DNA from: Chthoniobacterales bacterium
Lineage (GTDB): Bacteria > Verrucomicrobiota > Verrucomicrobiia > Chthoniobacterales > UBA10450
Direction of reading: 5' to 3'
Length of the DNA stretch: 33,048 nucleotides
NCBI GenBank assembly: GCA_013695925.1
Contig: JACCZO010000303.1
Span: 1-33,048, forward strand
This document shows, in pieces, positions 21,980-30,689 of the stretch. Position numbers and translations under genes: made by a program. The notes under the pieces are model-generated. The model saw nothing but the letters and a program-made list of their open reading frames with translations. It had not been told where the DNA came from and did no database searches. How positions within the stretch are numbered: position 1 is the stretch's first letter; every line of letters starts with the position of its first letter.

Positions 21980-22951
21980 CTAAAAGCGGAAGATATTCAG
22001 AAACGCGACCTCGATCGCGAGGGCTTCCTGGATGTTGCGGCCGAGGTGGTCGCGCAATTCTTCCAGTCGCCGGATGCGGCGCAGAATTTCTGGAGTCGTT
22101 AGGCGAGCGGCCATCGCTTCCGTGCTCACGCGCGCCTGCGGCAATTCCCGCGTCGCAACGCCGGTGCTGGCGCGCAGAGCATCCGCCCACCAGAGGAAGA
22201 GGGTTTCGATCAACTGCGCGCGCTGTTGCAGGTAAAGACTTTCCGTCAGCGCCTTGTAATGGTCTTCGCGATTGTCCAGCCAGGCGCCCTCGGTTGTCTT
22301 TTTGTAATGCGCTTCCTCGCGCTTCAGCGCCGCGGTGCTTTCGTTCTGGATGCTCTCGCGCATTTGCCCGAGCAGGCTGTGCACGCCCTGCGCGAGCTGG
22401 TACGATTCGTGCACGCTGCCGGCCGATGTGGTCGTTAGGCGATTGAGCAGGTCGAGCAATTGATTCTGTTCGTTCGAGAGCGGAACGTCCGCCGGAGAAG
22501 CGAGTGGAATCTCGATGCAGCGCGAGAGAATGGTTGCTGGCAACACTTCCGGAATGGAACTGAGGAGAAGAAGAAGCGAATTGTTAGGCGGTTCCTCCAG
22601 CGTTTTCAGAAAGGCGTTGGCCGCCTGCGTCATCATCCGGTCGGCCTCGGAAATGACCGCCACCTTGCGCCGGCCGTCGCTCGCCCGCATCTGGAGCGCG
22701 TGCTCGAGGCTGCGGATTTGTTCGATCACGATGCGCCGCGATTTCGATTCCGGGCTCGCGAGATGCACGTCGGGCGCGCTGCCGGCAAAGATTTCTTCGG
22801 CCGGGGCGCCATTCACCCGGTGAGCCAGCTCCGCGGCCAGCTCGCGTTTTCCGCTCCCGGGCGCGCCGGTGATGAGGTAGGCGTGAGCAAGACGGCTGCG
22901 TTTCTGTGCGCTCGCCAGGTATTCGAGCGCGACCTGCGGGGTGAAAGCCAC
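21980..22951 (-). CDS. holB: DNA polymerase III delta-prime subunit
   Basis: 323 residues of the clamp-loader AAA+ family. P-loop ITGAPGSGKRE (28-37), VAVISEADRMM, AFLKTLEEPP, and the SRC motif of sensor 1 (ILSRCIEIPL). The zinc-binding cysteines typical of the DnaX (tau/gamma) subunit are absent, and the gene is paired with tmk as in many bacteria, so delta-prime is the best assignment. It opens the beta clamp with the rest of the loader. The second half is lineage-specific and helical, with LYLQQRAQLIETLFLWWADALR. It lies 3 bases downstream of tmk. Confidence 0.9.
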   Translation of the reverse strand: MAFTPQVALEYLASAQKRSRLAHAYLITGAPGSGKRELAAELAHRVNGAPAEEIFAGSAPDVHLASPESKSRRIVIEQIRSLEHALQMRASDGRRKVAVISEADRMMTQAANAFLKTLEEPPNNSLLLLLSSIPEVLPATILSRCIEIPLASPADVPLSNEQNQLLDLLNRLTTTSAGSVHESYQLAQGVHSLLGQMRESIQNESTAALKREEAHYKKTTEGAWLDNREDHYKALTESLYLQQRAQLIETLFLWWADALRASTGVATRELPQARVSTEAMAARLTTPEILRRIRRLEELRDHLGRNIQEALAIEVAFLNIFRF

Positions 22952-22954
22952 GGT

Positions 22955-23638
22955 TCAGGAATGCCGTGAGTGGCGCCGCGCCGGAATCATCCGAGCCAGG
23001 TGCCCGAAGCGCGTCGAAATGATTTCCCAGATTTCCTGTTCGATCTCCTCGATCGGGCGGGTTGCATCGATCACGCGAATCCGATACGGCTCGCGCGCCG
23101 CCAACTCGCGGTAGGCGAGGCAGACCGCTTCGTAGAACTTAAGCGGTTCCTGTTCCATGCGATCGATCCCGGCGGCGGGACGAACCCGGCGCATCATGCG
23201 GGCGCGGGCAGTCTCGACATCGATGTCGAGCAGGAAGGTGAGATCGGGCCAGCATTTGCCGACCGCGAAGGTATTGAGGTGGCCCACCATTTCCTGGTCG
23301 AGACGGCGCGCGACCCCCTGGTAAACCGTGGTCGAATCGGCGAAGCGATCGGAGATGACTACCGTCCCGCGATCGAGCGCGGGCTGGATTACTTCCCTAA
23401 CGAGCTGGCTGCGGCTCGCCTCGAAAAGGAGCAGCTCGGTTTCGGGCGTCATCGCCACACTCTCCGGAGCAAATTGCAAAAGGTGCCGAATCTTTTCGCC
23501 AATCGCGGTCCCGCCCGGCTCACGAGTCACGAGGAGCGGGACACCGGCATTCGTTAGGCGAGAGGCGAGCAGACTGACCTGAGTGGATTTGCCGCAGCCC
23601 TCCGAACCCTCAAAAGTGATGAATGGCAGGCGCGGCAT
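22955..23638 (-). CDS. tmk: Thymidylate kinase
   Basis: 227 residues. It phosphorylates dTMP to dTDP. P-loop EGSEGCGKST (10-19), REPGG (39-43), the DRF motif (97-99), STTVYQG, and the lid-region arginines around MRRVRPAAGIDRMEQE. Length is slightly above the usual ~210 because of a basic C-terminal tail (ARMIPARRHSRHS). Directly upstream of holB in the same operon, a conserved pairing. It contains one exact TCGTTAGGC word, coding Arg-Leu-Thr with a CTA leucine. Confidence 0.96.
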   Translation of the reverse strand: MPRLPFITFEGSEGCGKSTQVSLLASRLTNAGVPLLVTREPGGTAIGEKIRHLLQFAPESVAMTPETELLLFEASRSQLVREVIQPALDRGTVVISDRFADSTTVYQGVARRLDQEMVGHLNTFAVGKCWPDLTFLLDIDVETARARMMRRVRPAAGIDRMEQEPLKFYEAVCLAYRELAAREPYRIRVIDATRPIEEIEQEIWEIISTRFGHLARMIPARRHSRHS

Positions 23639-23713
23639 GCGGTCGATTTTGAATCAGATCGCGGCGCTTGTCGAATCTTCTCGCGCGGCGGTCAAAGAGC
23701 GGCGCGGTCGTTC

Positions 23714-24790
23714 CTAATGGGCGGAGCGTTGCAGCAGCTCGACCAACTGATCTTTCCACAATTCAGCGATGGTATGGCTACCGTGTCCGCGCGTCTTCTC
23801 GCTCCGCGGGATGACGAGAGGGCGGCCTTTCGGCACGCGCCTGGTCTCACGCTCGAGAATGCCGAGCTCGGGCGGGTTGATCAGGTCATCGGCGAAATTG
23901 ATCGCGAGCAGGGGAGCACGGATTTTTTCCAGTGCCGGGCCCGGATCGTAATCGTGCGAGGCCTCGACTGCGTAGAGCACGTCGTTGGCGTCGCCCGTCT
24001 TCATGTAGTCGTTGACAAACTTGTCCAGCACCTCGTCCGATTTCGTTAGGCTGGGCGCCTCCTGTTGCCGAACGATCGGATTACTGCTCATAAGCCAGAG
24101 CATCTCGGCCGCGGTGCGCAGGCTGGGCGGCTGGTTCTTGTAGTCGCCCTTCTCCCATGCCGGATCGTTGCGGATGGCGTCGGTGATGATTCGGCGCCAG
24201 GCGCGGTTCCGCCCGGAGATCTGCGTCGGCAGACTCGCCAGGGGCAGGAGCGCGTCCATGAATTCGGGATGGATCTCGCCCCAGAGCCAGGTGTGCATGC
24301 CGCCCATCGAGGTGCCCATGATGAGCCGCGCGTGATTCACGCCCAGCCCGTCGGTCAGGAGCCGGTACTCGGCCTCGACCATGTCGCGATAACCGTAGCG
24401 CGGGAATTTCGCGTGCAGCCCGTCGCTCGGCTTACTCGATTTACCGTGGCCGACGTCGTCCGGCAGGATGATGAAATATTTCGACGCATCGAGCGGCTGG
24501 CCGGGACCGAAAAGCTCGCCGGCAAACTCCGGCCGGATGAACTGCGCGCCGCTCCCAGTCGTGCCATGCATGATGAGGACGGCATTCTGGGTCACGCCCT
24601 GCGCATCTTTCACGGCCTGTCCAAGCGTGCGGTAATGGATGCGCATTTCGGGCAATGTCTCGCCCGAGGTAAAATGGAAATCGCGCAGGACAAAATCGCC
24701 TTCTTTGGGCGCGGGATACTCGGCTGCCCGAAGTGCCATCGGCAGGACGAGCGCAACGAAGAAGAGGATCACGCCACGGCGAAGATTCAT
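23714..24790 (-). CDS. Exported alpha/beta hydrolase, homoserine acetyltransferase-like
   Basis: 358 residues from the ATG at 24790. Signal peptide MNLRRGVILFFVALVLPMALRAAEYPAP. The fold is that of MetX-like hydrolases: DFHFTSGETLPEMRIHYRTLG, oxyanion region MHGTTGSG, nucleophile elbow GTSMGGMH (Ser161), Asp in NFADD (301-302) and His in GHGSHT (336 or 339). A signal peptide makes a methionine-biosynthesis role unlikely; it is probably a periplasmic esterase or acyltransferase of unknown substrate. A TTG start 18 bases upstream is possible but less fitting. It stands alone after the tmk operon. Confidence 0.85.
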   Translation of the reverse strand: MNLRRGVILFFVALVLPMALRAAEYPAPKEGDFVLRDFHFTSGETLPEMRIHYRTLGQAVKDAQGVTQNAVLIMHGTTGSGAQFIRPEFAGELFGPGQPLDASKYFIILPDDVGHGKSSKPSDGLHAKFPRYGYRDMVEAEYRLLTDGLGVNHARLIMGTSMGGMHTWLWGEIHPEFMDALLPLASLPTQISGRNRAWRRIITDAIRNDPAWEKGDYKNQPPSLRTAAEMLWLMSSNPIVRQQEAPSLTKSDEVLDKFVNDYMKTGDANDVLYAVEASHDYDPGPALEKIRAPLLAINFADDLINPPELGILERETRRVPKGRPLVIPRSEKTRGHGSHTIAELWKDQLVELLQRSAH

Positions 24791-24845
24791 CGCCGAAACA
24801 TATCGCAACTTTTGCCGGCGTCGCCTCTGTGTTATCGAACGAACG

Positions 24846-25247
24846 ATGAAAAATCACTGGCTGGTGAAACAAGAGCCGGAAGCCTACTCCTGGGATGATT
24901 TCGTGCGCGACGGCCTAACGACATGGAGCGGGGTGCGCAATTTCCAGGCGCGGAACAACCTCCGCGCGATGCGCAAAGGCGACGCGGTGTTGTTTTATCA
25001 CAGCGTAAGCGAGAAGGCGGTCGTCGGAATCGCCCGGGTCACGCGCGAGGCCTTTGCCGACCCGACCGCGAAAGAAGGCGATTGGAGCGCGGTCGAGCTG
25101 AAACCGGTCAAACCTTTGAAGCGGCCGGTTACCCTCGAGCAGATCAAAGCGGAGCCGAAATTGCGTGAGATCGCGCTCCTGCGGAATTCGCGGCTGTCCG
25201 TCCAGCCGCTGGGCAAAGCGGAGTTCGAGTTGATCTGCCGTTTGTAA
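24846..25247 (+). CDS. EVE domain protein
   Basis: 133 residues, a single EVE domain (PUA-like), with HWLVKQEPEAYSWDDF at the start, TTWSGVRNFQARNNLRAMRKGD, AVLFYHS and AVVGIARVTREAF. EVE proteins bind modified bases in RNA or DNA in an aromatic cage and resemble the thymocyte nuclear protein 1 family. No nuclease or other domain is fused here. The frame is open well upstream, but only the ATG at 24846 gives the conserved start. Its start region is divergent from the hydrolase gene. There are no restriction or defence genes alongside. Confidence 0.93.
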   Translation: MKNHWLVKQEPEAYSWDDFVRDGLTTWSGVRNFQARNNLRAMRKGDAVLFYHSVSEKAVVGIARVTREAFADPTAKEGDWSAVELKPVKPLKRPVTLEQIKAEPKLREIALLRNSRLSVQPLGKAEFELICRL

Positions 25248-25300
25248 TCGCGCGGCCGTTTCAAGCTTGTCCGCTCGTCGAGTCCAGCGAGGATAGCGGC

Positions 25301-26053
25301 GTGCAACGCGCTTTGGTGGTTTCCATTCACGATGTCGCGCCCTCCACGCGCGAGAAAACAGAGCGCATCCTCACGCACCTCGCGCGGCATGGGGTTGACA
25401 CCACTTCGCTCCTGGTCGTGCCCGATTACCATCGGCAGGGCCGCTCCATGGCTGATCCCGATTTCCGCGCCTGGTTGCGGGAACAAGAGGCGAGGGGACA
25501 CGAGATCGTGATCCACGGCTTCTTCCACCAGCGCGCCCGGCGCACGAAGGAAGAGGCGCGCGCCAAGGTCGTGACTCGCTTTTATACGGCGGACGAAGGC
25601 GAGTTCTTCGATCTCGGATATGACGAAGCGCGGTGCCTGATCACCGAGGCGCGCGAAGACCTCGAAAGTCATGGATTTCATCCGCACGGATTCATCGCGC
25701 CCGCCTGGCTCCTCGGGGCGGAAGCGGCGCGAGCGGCGATCGACGCTGGCATGAGCTACTCCACTACCCTGCGCACGGTGCGGGATTTCGCCCGCGACCG
25801 CACCGTCCACTCTCAATCGCTCGTTTACAGCGTGCGCAGCGCCTGGCGCCGAACCATGAGCCTGGCCTGGAATCGCTCCCTCTTTCGGCGGCTCGCCGGA
25901 AACCCGCTCCTCCGCCTTGGGATTCACCCGCCCGATCTCGCGCACTCGGCGATTTGGGAGCAAATCACGATGCTAGTTGATGAGGCCTTGCTCGATCGCC
26001 AGCCGATGACCTATCACGGTTGGCTCGCCTCCGAACCGGTCCTGACGACATGA
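25301..26053 (+). CDS. DUF2334 / polysaccharide-deacetylase-like protein
   Basis: 250 residues, GTG start preceded by GAGGATA. Conserved points: VVSIHDVAPST with His10-Asp11, GHEIVIHGFFHQ (two His, typical zinc ligands of this NodB-related fold), and GFIAPAWLL. The family resembles carbohydrate esterase 4 deacetylases, which remove N-acetyl groups from polysaccharides; activity on this branch is not established. There is no signal peptide. It overlaps the start of the PHP-GT4 fusion by 4 bases (ATGA), so the two are made together and probably act on the same glycan or glycolipid. Confidence 0.83.
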   Translation: MQRALVVSIHDVAPSTREKTERILTHLARHGVDTTSLLVVPDYHRQGRSMADPDFRAWLREQEARGHEIVIHGFFHQRARRTKEEARAKVVTRFYTADEGEFFDLGYDEARCLITEAREDLESHGFHPHGFIAPAWLLGAEAARAAIDAGMSYSTTLRTVRDFARDRTVHSQSLVYSVRSAWRRTMSLAWNRSLFRRLAGNPLLRLGIHPPDLAHSAIWEQITMLVDEALLDRQPMTYHGWLASEPVLTT

Positions 26054-28455
26054 GCCGTTGCGATCTGCATCTGCATTCGAAATACAGCGATCGATCTGAG
26101 GATTGGATCTTTCGCCGGTTCGATTTCCCCGATAGCTACACCGATCCGCAGGAGCTTTATGCGCAGGCCAAGAAAGCCGGGATGGATTTTGTCACCATCA
26201 CCGACCACGACACGATCGAGGGCTGTCTCGCGATAGCGGCGCAGCGCGATACTTTTATTAGCGAACAGATTACGACTTATTTTCCGCAGGATCCATGCAA
26301 AATAAATCTGCTCGCCTGGGGGCTCACGGAGGCTCAACACGCCGAAATTGTCCGGGTGCGGGAGAACATTTTCGACCTCCAGCCCTACCTTCAAAAAGAG
26401 TCGATCGCCCACGCCGTCGCGCACCCGCTCTACAGCATCAACGGGAAACTTTCCACCTCACATCTCGAGCGGCTCATCCTGCTGTTTCGGCACTTTGAGG
26501 GCATCAACGGCCTGCGCGATGCGCTCCTGAGCCAGCTCACCCGCCATATTCTAGGGCAGCTCACCCCCGCGAAAGTGGAGGAATTCGCCAACCGCCACAA
26601 TCTCGCACCCACCCATCCGGAGCCGTGGAAAAAAGTCCTCGTCGGCGGCTCCGACGACCACGGCGGTATCTTCGTCGGCACCGTTTTCACAGAAACGCCG
26701 CCCGCCAAAACTCCGGCAAAGTTTCTCGAGTACCTCCGCGCGGGCAACTGCACCGCGCACGGGGAAGGCGGCACCCCGCTCGCCCTTTCACACGGCTTTT
26801 ACAATACCCTCGCCAGTTTCATTCAGGACCGCTTCACCGCCAAGCTCGGCCCGAGCGCCGGGCTCGTGGAGAAAATGTTCTCGCGCTTCATGGAAGGGCG
26901 CGACCCAACCGAGTTCACGCTCAAGGAAAAAGCCGGATTCGTTACTCAGGGCCTTCTTTCCGGGAAAATCTTCGACTTGGCGAAACCGGCTAACATCTCC
27001 CTCTGGCGAGAGCTCTCCGGCTATTTCGCGCAACCGGAAGTAAAAGCCCAACTCGCGCGCGAGATCGCCGATGTCACCGAGCCCGAGCGCCGCACCTTCA
27101 TCATGGCGAATGCCGCCTGCGAGCAGCTCGCCTTTCGGTTCTTCGAGAAATTCGTCCAGCAAATCCGCGCCGGGAATGTGATCGAAAGCATTCAGGCGCT
27201 TTCCAGCGTCGCGCCGATATTGGTCGTCCTCGCGCCCTACATCTACGCCTTCCACAGTCAGGCACCCTCCCGCCGCTGGCTGCGCGAGATTTGCCGTGAC
27301 TTTACCGGCGCCATCCCGCCCGTCTTGCAGAATAACAAGCGCGCCTGGTTCACCGACACGCTGGAAGACGTCAACGGCGTCTCCACTACCATACGCAAAA
27401 TGGCCGCGGAGGCGCGCCACGCCGGGAAAGACCTGGTCGTCATCACCTCGCGCGGCGAGCTCACGCTCGATGGTCTCCCGATCAAGAACTTCAAGCCGAT
27501 CGGCGAGTTCGAGCTGCCCGAATATGAGTTACAAAAGCTCAGCTTCCCGCCTATCCTCCAAATGCTCGACTACATCCAGCGCGAAAACTTTTCCGAGATC
27601 ATTATCAGCACCCCCGGCCCGATCGGTCTCACCGCCCTCCTCGCCGGCAAGATGCTCAACCTCGAGACGAGCGGCATCTACCACACCGATTTCCCGCAAT
27701 ACATCCGTATCCTCACCGAGGATAGCTTCCTCGAGAGTCTGACCTGGAAATTCATGCACTGGTTCTACGGTCAGCTCGACACCATCTTTGTAAACTCCGA
27801 GCAGTACCGCCAGAGCTGGATCGATCGCGGGATCGACCCCGTGAAACTCAAGATCCTGCCACGCGGATTGGATACCAAGCTCTTCACCCCCTCCCGGAGC
27901 GAGCCCGATTTTTGGAAACAATTCGGCAGCGACAGTGCCGGGGTACGTCTTTTGTTCGTTGGGCGCGTCTCGAAGGAGAAAGACCTCGACATCCTCGTTC
28001 AGGCTTTTCGCAAGCTACGGGCGGAGAAGTTGCCGGTACAGTTATCGATCGTCGGCCACGGACCTTACTCCGACACCCTCGCCCGGATCATGCCCGAAGC
28101 CTGCTACACCGGCTACCTCAACGGCACCGAGCTGGCCAGAGCCTATGCCTCCTCCGATATCTTCGTTTTCCCCAGCACCACCGACACCTTTGGCAATGTC
28201 ATTATCGAAGCTCAGGCCGCTGGGTTACCCGTCATCGTCTCTGACATGGGTGGCCCGCGTGAGCTCGTAACCGATGGCGTGAATGGACTTATCACCCGGG
28301 CTCTCGATGTGCTGGCTTTTACCGCCGCGATTCGTCGCCTCGTTGAGGACGAACCACTCCGCAAGGAAATGAGCACCGCCGCCCGCTGCAGCGTGGAAGA
28401 CCGGAGCTGGCCTAGCGCTTTTCGGAAGTTCTGGGCTGCCACCGAGCTCGCCTAG
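26050..28455 (+). CDS. PHP-domain / family 4 glycosyltransferase fusion protein
   Basis: 801 residues. The N-terminal PHP metal-dependent phosphoesterase has DLHLHSKYSD (His7, His9), ITDHDT (Asp52-His53-Asp54), AHPL (His125) and GGSDDHG (199-205). A middle helical region (about 250-410) has no recognised family. The C-terminal glycosyltransferase GT-B half has ISTPGPIGLTALLAGKM and YHTDFPQY, a sugar-nucleotide site FVGRVSKEKDLDILVQAF (from about 636) and PSTTDTFGNVIIEAQAAGLPV (about 705-725). The start at 26050 overlaps the DUF2334 stop. The pairing suggests a sugar transferred to a lipid or glycan with a linked hydrolase step. The reaction is not known to me. Confidence 0.85.
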   Translation: MSRCDLHLHSKYSDRSEDWIFRRFDFPDSYTDPQELYAQAKKAGMDFVTITDHDTIEGCLAIAAQRDTFISEQITTYFPQDPCKINLLAWGLTEAQHAEIVRVRENIFDLQPYLQKESIAHAVAHPLYSINGKLSTSHLERLILLFRHFEGINGLRDALLSQLTRHILGQLTPAKVEEFANRHNLAPTHPEPWKKVLVGGSDDHGGIFVGTVFTETPPAKTPAKFLEYLRAGNCTAHGEGGTPLALSHGFYNTLASFIQDRFTAKLGPSAGLVEKMFSRFMEGRDPTEFTLKEKAGFVTQGLLSGKIFDLAKPANISLWRELSGYFAQPEVKAQLAREIADVTEPERRTFIMANAACEQLAFRFFEKFVQQIRAGNVIESIQALSSVAPILVVLAPYIYAFHSQAPSRRWLREICRDFTGAIPPVLQNNKRAWFTDTLEDVNGVSTTIRKMAAEARHAGKDLVVITSRGELTLDGLPIKNFKPIGEFELPEYELQKLSFPPILQMLDYIQRENFSEIIISTPGPIGLTALLAGKMLNLETSGIYHTDFPQYIRILTEDSFLESLTWKFMHWFYGQLDTIFVNSEQYRQSWIDRGIDPVKLKILPRGLDTKLFTPSRSEPDFWKQFGSDSAGVRLLFVGRVSKEKDLDILVQAFRKLRAEKLPVQLSIVGHGPYSDTLARIMPEACYTGYLNGTELARAYASSDIFVFPSTTDTFGNVIIEAQAAGLPVIVSDMGGPRELVTDGVNGLITRALDVLAFTAAIRRLVEDEPLRKEMSTAARCSVEDRSWPSAFRKFWAATELA

Positions 28456-28572
28456 CACTTGCCAAACTGTCCCTCGAGCTCGTTTCCGAGTTGCCTTCTC
28501 GTCCCGCCCCGGGTAAGAAAAGACAGGCAGGTGAGCATCAGGCCGCTGCCACAACTGAACAATCCAACAACA

Positions 28573-28755
28573 ATGAAAAGAGCCTTTTATCTTTGCGCGG
28601 TGATCGGTGCGGCAGTTATCCTGGCCAATTGCACAAATCGACCCACAACCACGACGACGACAACCTCCACCCAGCACGGCCTCGTTGGTCCTGGCTCCGT
28701 AGCGCCGGTTAGCGGTGGTCCGGCACGCCTTCCGAAGCAGAAGTATCAGCCCTAG
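28573..28755 (+). CDS. Small lipoprotein
   Basis: 60 residues. Signal MKRAFYLCAVIGAAVILANC with the lipid cysteine at 20 (LANC). The mature peptide is a threonine run (seven Thr) and a polar, proline/glycine-rich end (GLVGPGSVAPVSGGPARLP). It resembles tiny entericidin-like or unclassified verrucomicrobial lipoproteins; no function assigned. The ATG at 28573 starts the signal; the open frame upstream is not conserved-looking. Intergenic bases 28456-28572 show no other feature. Confidence 0.6.
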   Translation: MKRAFYLCAVIGAAVILANCTNRPTTTTTTTSTQHGLVGPGSVAPVSGGPARLPKQKYQP

Positions 28756-28757
28756 TT

Positions 28758-28960
28758 TGCAGCAGTCATCGCCGACGCGGCTGCGTGACGACATGCGGTT
28801 CGTCGTGGAGCCGAAGCTTGCCGCGAACTCCCTGCCGGAACCGTTCCACGACGATCCCGCCGACCGGCTGATCGTAGCGACAGCACGCCGGCGCGGGCTG
28901 ACCCTCGTGACGAGCGACGGCAACATACGACGAAAGTGCGACGACGCAAGATGCGTCGTC
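28758..28960 (+). pseudogene. Remnant of a VapC-type PIN-domain toxin
   Basis: Only the C-terminal third of a PIN domain is recognisable: LPEPFHDDPADRLIVATA, then RRRGLTLVTSDGNIRR, the standard end of VapC ribonucleases with the acidic residues of DPADR and TSDGNI. The N-terminal half with the first catalytic aspartate and the antitoxin gene are missing; upstream sequence runs into the lipoprotein gene. Downstream it is continuous with a REP-like sequence (GACGCAAGATGCGTC, GGCGGGCAGGATGCCC) to about 28990. It is inactive. Confidence 0.65.
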
Positions 28961-29070
28961 CGGCGGGCAGGATGCCCACCCTACCCGGGCGGCAATCGCG
29001 CCTAACGGGAATGGCAATGGCAGTTATGTTAGCAGCCGTCTAAGCTAACTCTAAACGAAGGATCAAACGG

Positions 29071-29110
29071 AGCCCGCGTCGCCGAGAGGTGGCGCGGGCT
29101 TTCTCTTTCT
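29071..29110 (+). terminator. Rho-independent terminator
   Basis: AGCCCGCG (29071-29078) pairs with CGCGGGCT (29093-29100), followed by the T-rich stretch TTCTCTTTCT. The plus-strand orientation would end transcription coming from the lipoprotein/VapC side. It sits at the convergent point with the minus-strand DUF2752 gene. Confidence 0.75.
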
Positions 29111-29597
29111 AGTGCACGACTAACGAGTAAAGCGGCCCGCGCGGGTTGAGCAGCCCGGTTTTGTGCTGGGAGACGGCGAGGTAAACCTGCAAGCACCAGA
29201 GGAGAAGCAAGCCGGCGGCGAAGGCGCCAAGGGACCGCGCGCTCAGGCGAGGGCAGGGGATCGCGGCAAGAAGGTTGCGGCGGAAGCAAAGCTCGAGGGC
29301 GCTGCAAAGATAAAAGGCGCAGGCGGCGGCGAGGAGGGGATAAGAGAGCCAGTTGTAGTAAAGGGCGCGGGCAAACTCGCCGTGCAGTAAGTGTTGGAGA
29401 GCGCGGGTGGTGCCGCAAAAGATGCAGGGCAATCCGGTCACGGCACCGCAGGAAGTGGCAAAGGGAAACCAGGACGGGGCTGCTCCTCCCGGCGGGACAA
29501 GGGCGAGCACGAGCAAGGCCGCGGGCAGGACGAGGAGGTAGAGCGCGCGCCAGCGGCGGGCGGACGGGAGGAGGGGAGTCGGAGAAGGAATGTTCAT
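29109..29597 (-). CDS. DUF2752 membrane protein
   Basis: 162 residues with three or four hydrophobic segments (ALYLLVLPAALLVLALVP, LSYPLLAAACAFYLCSAL, AFAAGLLLLWCLQVYLAV). Diagnostic is the cysteine motif TGLPCIFCGTTRALQHLLHGE of the DUF2752 family: small inner-membrane proteins with a CxxCGxTRA signature and unknown function. The ATG at 29597 overlaps the stop of the upstream membrane-protein gene (ATGA), so the two are translationally coupled. Confidence 0.85.
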   Translation of the reverse strand: MNIPSPTPLLPSARRWRALYLLVLPAALLVLALVPPGGAAPSWFPFATSCGAVTGLPCIFCGTTRALQHLLHGEFARALYYNWLSYPLLAAACAFYLCSALELCFRRNLLAAIPCPRLSARSLGAFAAGLLLLWCLQVYLAVSQHKTGLLNPRGPLYSLVVH

Positions 29598-30565
29598 AGG
29601 GCGGGCGGCGGCGGAGGCGGTTCCTGGACGGGCGGAATCGAAAGGCTCGGTGGGACGGACGGGTCGGCGGCCGGGAGCGTGGCCGGGCGAGCGACGGCCC
29701 AGACGTCGTAGGGATCGCCGAATTGGCGAATGAAACAGAGCGGGTAGGTGAAGAGGAACATGACTAACGGGAGAAGGATGACGGTGCCGATGTAGGGCAC
29801 GGCGGCGACGCAGCAGGTAACGCAGGCGGCAATGCAGCCGATCATGGTGCCGGCGATGTAGAGGAGAATGTAAAAGAGGCCGAAAAGGACGAAGACCCCT
29901 GGATGAGCGACAACGAGTTGCCAGACGGTGCGGAAGGCGTCCGTCGCCGGGCAGCGCTGGCGATACATCACCGGGACGATGAATTTCATAATGAGCCCGA
30001 CGACGATGGCGACGAGAAAGAAGGTGACTCCGAGAAGGATGATGATGGGCAGGGGGAGCAGGGGATTTTTCCAATGCCAGCCGAGGACGAAGATGAGGAC
30101 GAGCCCGCCGAAGATGATCATGCTCAGGATGGTGATGACGACCTGAAGGAGGAAGTAGCGGTTGCCTTCGGTGTGGTATTCGCGCCAAGGCTCGGCGATG
30201 GCGCCGCGGTTGCGTACGATGCAATCGGTGAACATGAAACGGCCGCGCGAATTGAGCCAGAGAAGGAGGACAACGATCGCCAGGACGAGCAGGCCGCCGC
30301 CGATGATGAGAGGGAGAACCCAAGGAGGCGCATCGTGGAGCGAGAAGTGGTCGCCGGCGGTCTGGGCTTTCCAGTTCCAGTCGCCGGGGTTATAGCTGCG
30401 CCGGTAGTTGAAGACGCTGCCGCTAAACATGGTCGCGAGCCAGGCCGCGAAGCCGATCACGAACCACTTTCCGAGGTCGAAGGGCTGGAAGAGGATTTTT
30501 TTGGTGGTTTCAAATGCTTCGCCGAAAGGCGCGAAGATTTCGATGCGCGGTTCGCTGGGCTCCAT
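29594..30565 (-). CDS. Multi-pass membrane protein of unknown function
   Basis: 323 residues. A short cytoplasmic N-terminus (EPSEPRIEIFAPFGEAFETTKKILFQPFDLGKWF) is followed by about six hydrophobic segments, e.g. WVLPLIIGGGLLVLAIVVLLLWL, LLQVVITILSMIIFGGLVLIFVLG, LLGVTFFLVAIVVGLIM and VAAVPYIGTVILLPLVMFLF. The tail is cytoplasmic and proline-rich (EPPPPPPAL). The pattern is like the DUF4013/DUF7544 type of glycine-rich membrane proteins; I would not fix the family. Partner of the DUF2752 protein by overlap. Confidence 0.7.
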   Translation of the reverse strand: MEPSEPRIEIFAPFGEAFETTKKILFQPFDLGKWFVIGFAAWLATMFSGSVFNYRRSYNPGDWNWKAQTAGDHFSLHDAPPWVLPLIIGGGLLVLAIVVLLLWLNSRGRFMFTDCIVRNRGAIAEPWREYHTEGNRYFLLQVVITILSMIIFGGLVLIFVLGWHWKNPLLPLPIIILLGVTFFLVAIVVGLIMKFIVPVMYRQRCPATDAFRTVWQLVVAHPGVFVLFGLFYILLYIAGTMIGCIAACVTCCVAAVPYIGTVILLPLVMFLFTYPLCFIRQFGDPYDVWAVARPATLPAADPSVPPSLSIPPVQEPPPPPPAL

Positions 30566-30621
30566 GGAAAATCTTGATCAGGTTTGTGGGGGCGAGGCAA
30601 GTCCAAGATGAGACGCGCTCC

Positions 30622-30681
30622 TAATCGTGCTCGTGCTCGTAGTCGAAGCGGGTTCGAGCATGAGCACGATCACGATTACGA
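30622..30681. repeat. Long imperfect inverted repeat, TCGTGCTC family
   Basis: TAATCGTGCTCGTGCTC (from 30622) is mirrored by GAGCACGATCACGATTA (to about 30679), with an outer-to-inner match of about 21 of 25 bases and a short central spacer. It lies in the 124-base gap after the upp stop and before the membrane-protein start, so it could form the 3' end of the upp transcript. It shares its words with 3396-3445 and 31399-31446. Confidence 0.6.
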
Positions 30682-30689
30682 TGATGCGG

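Noticed and set aside
23714..24790. Assignment of the hydrolase as metX (homoserine O-acetyltransferase)
   Set aside because: It has a signal peptide and lies away from methionine genes; only fold-level similarity is supported.
24846..25247. EVE protein as part of a defence island
   Set aside because: The neighbours are an esterase and glycan genes; no restriction, nuclease or phage-defence gene is present.
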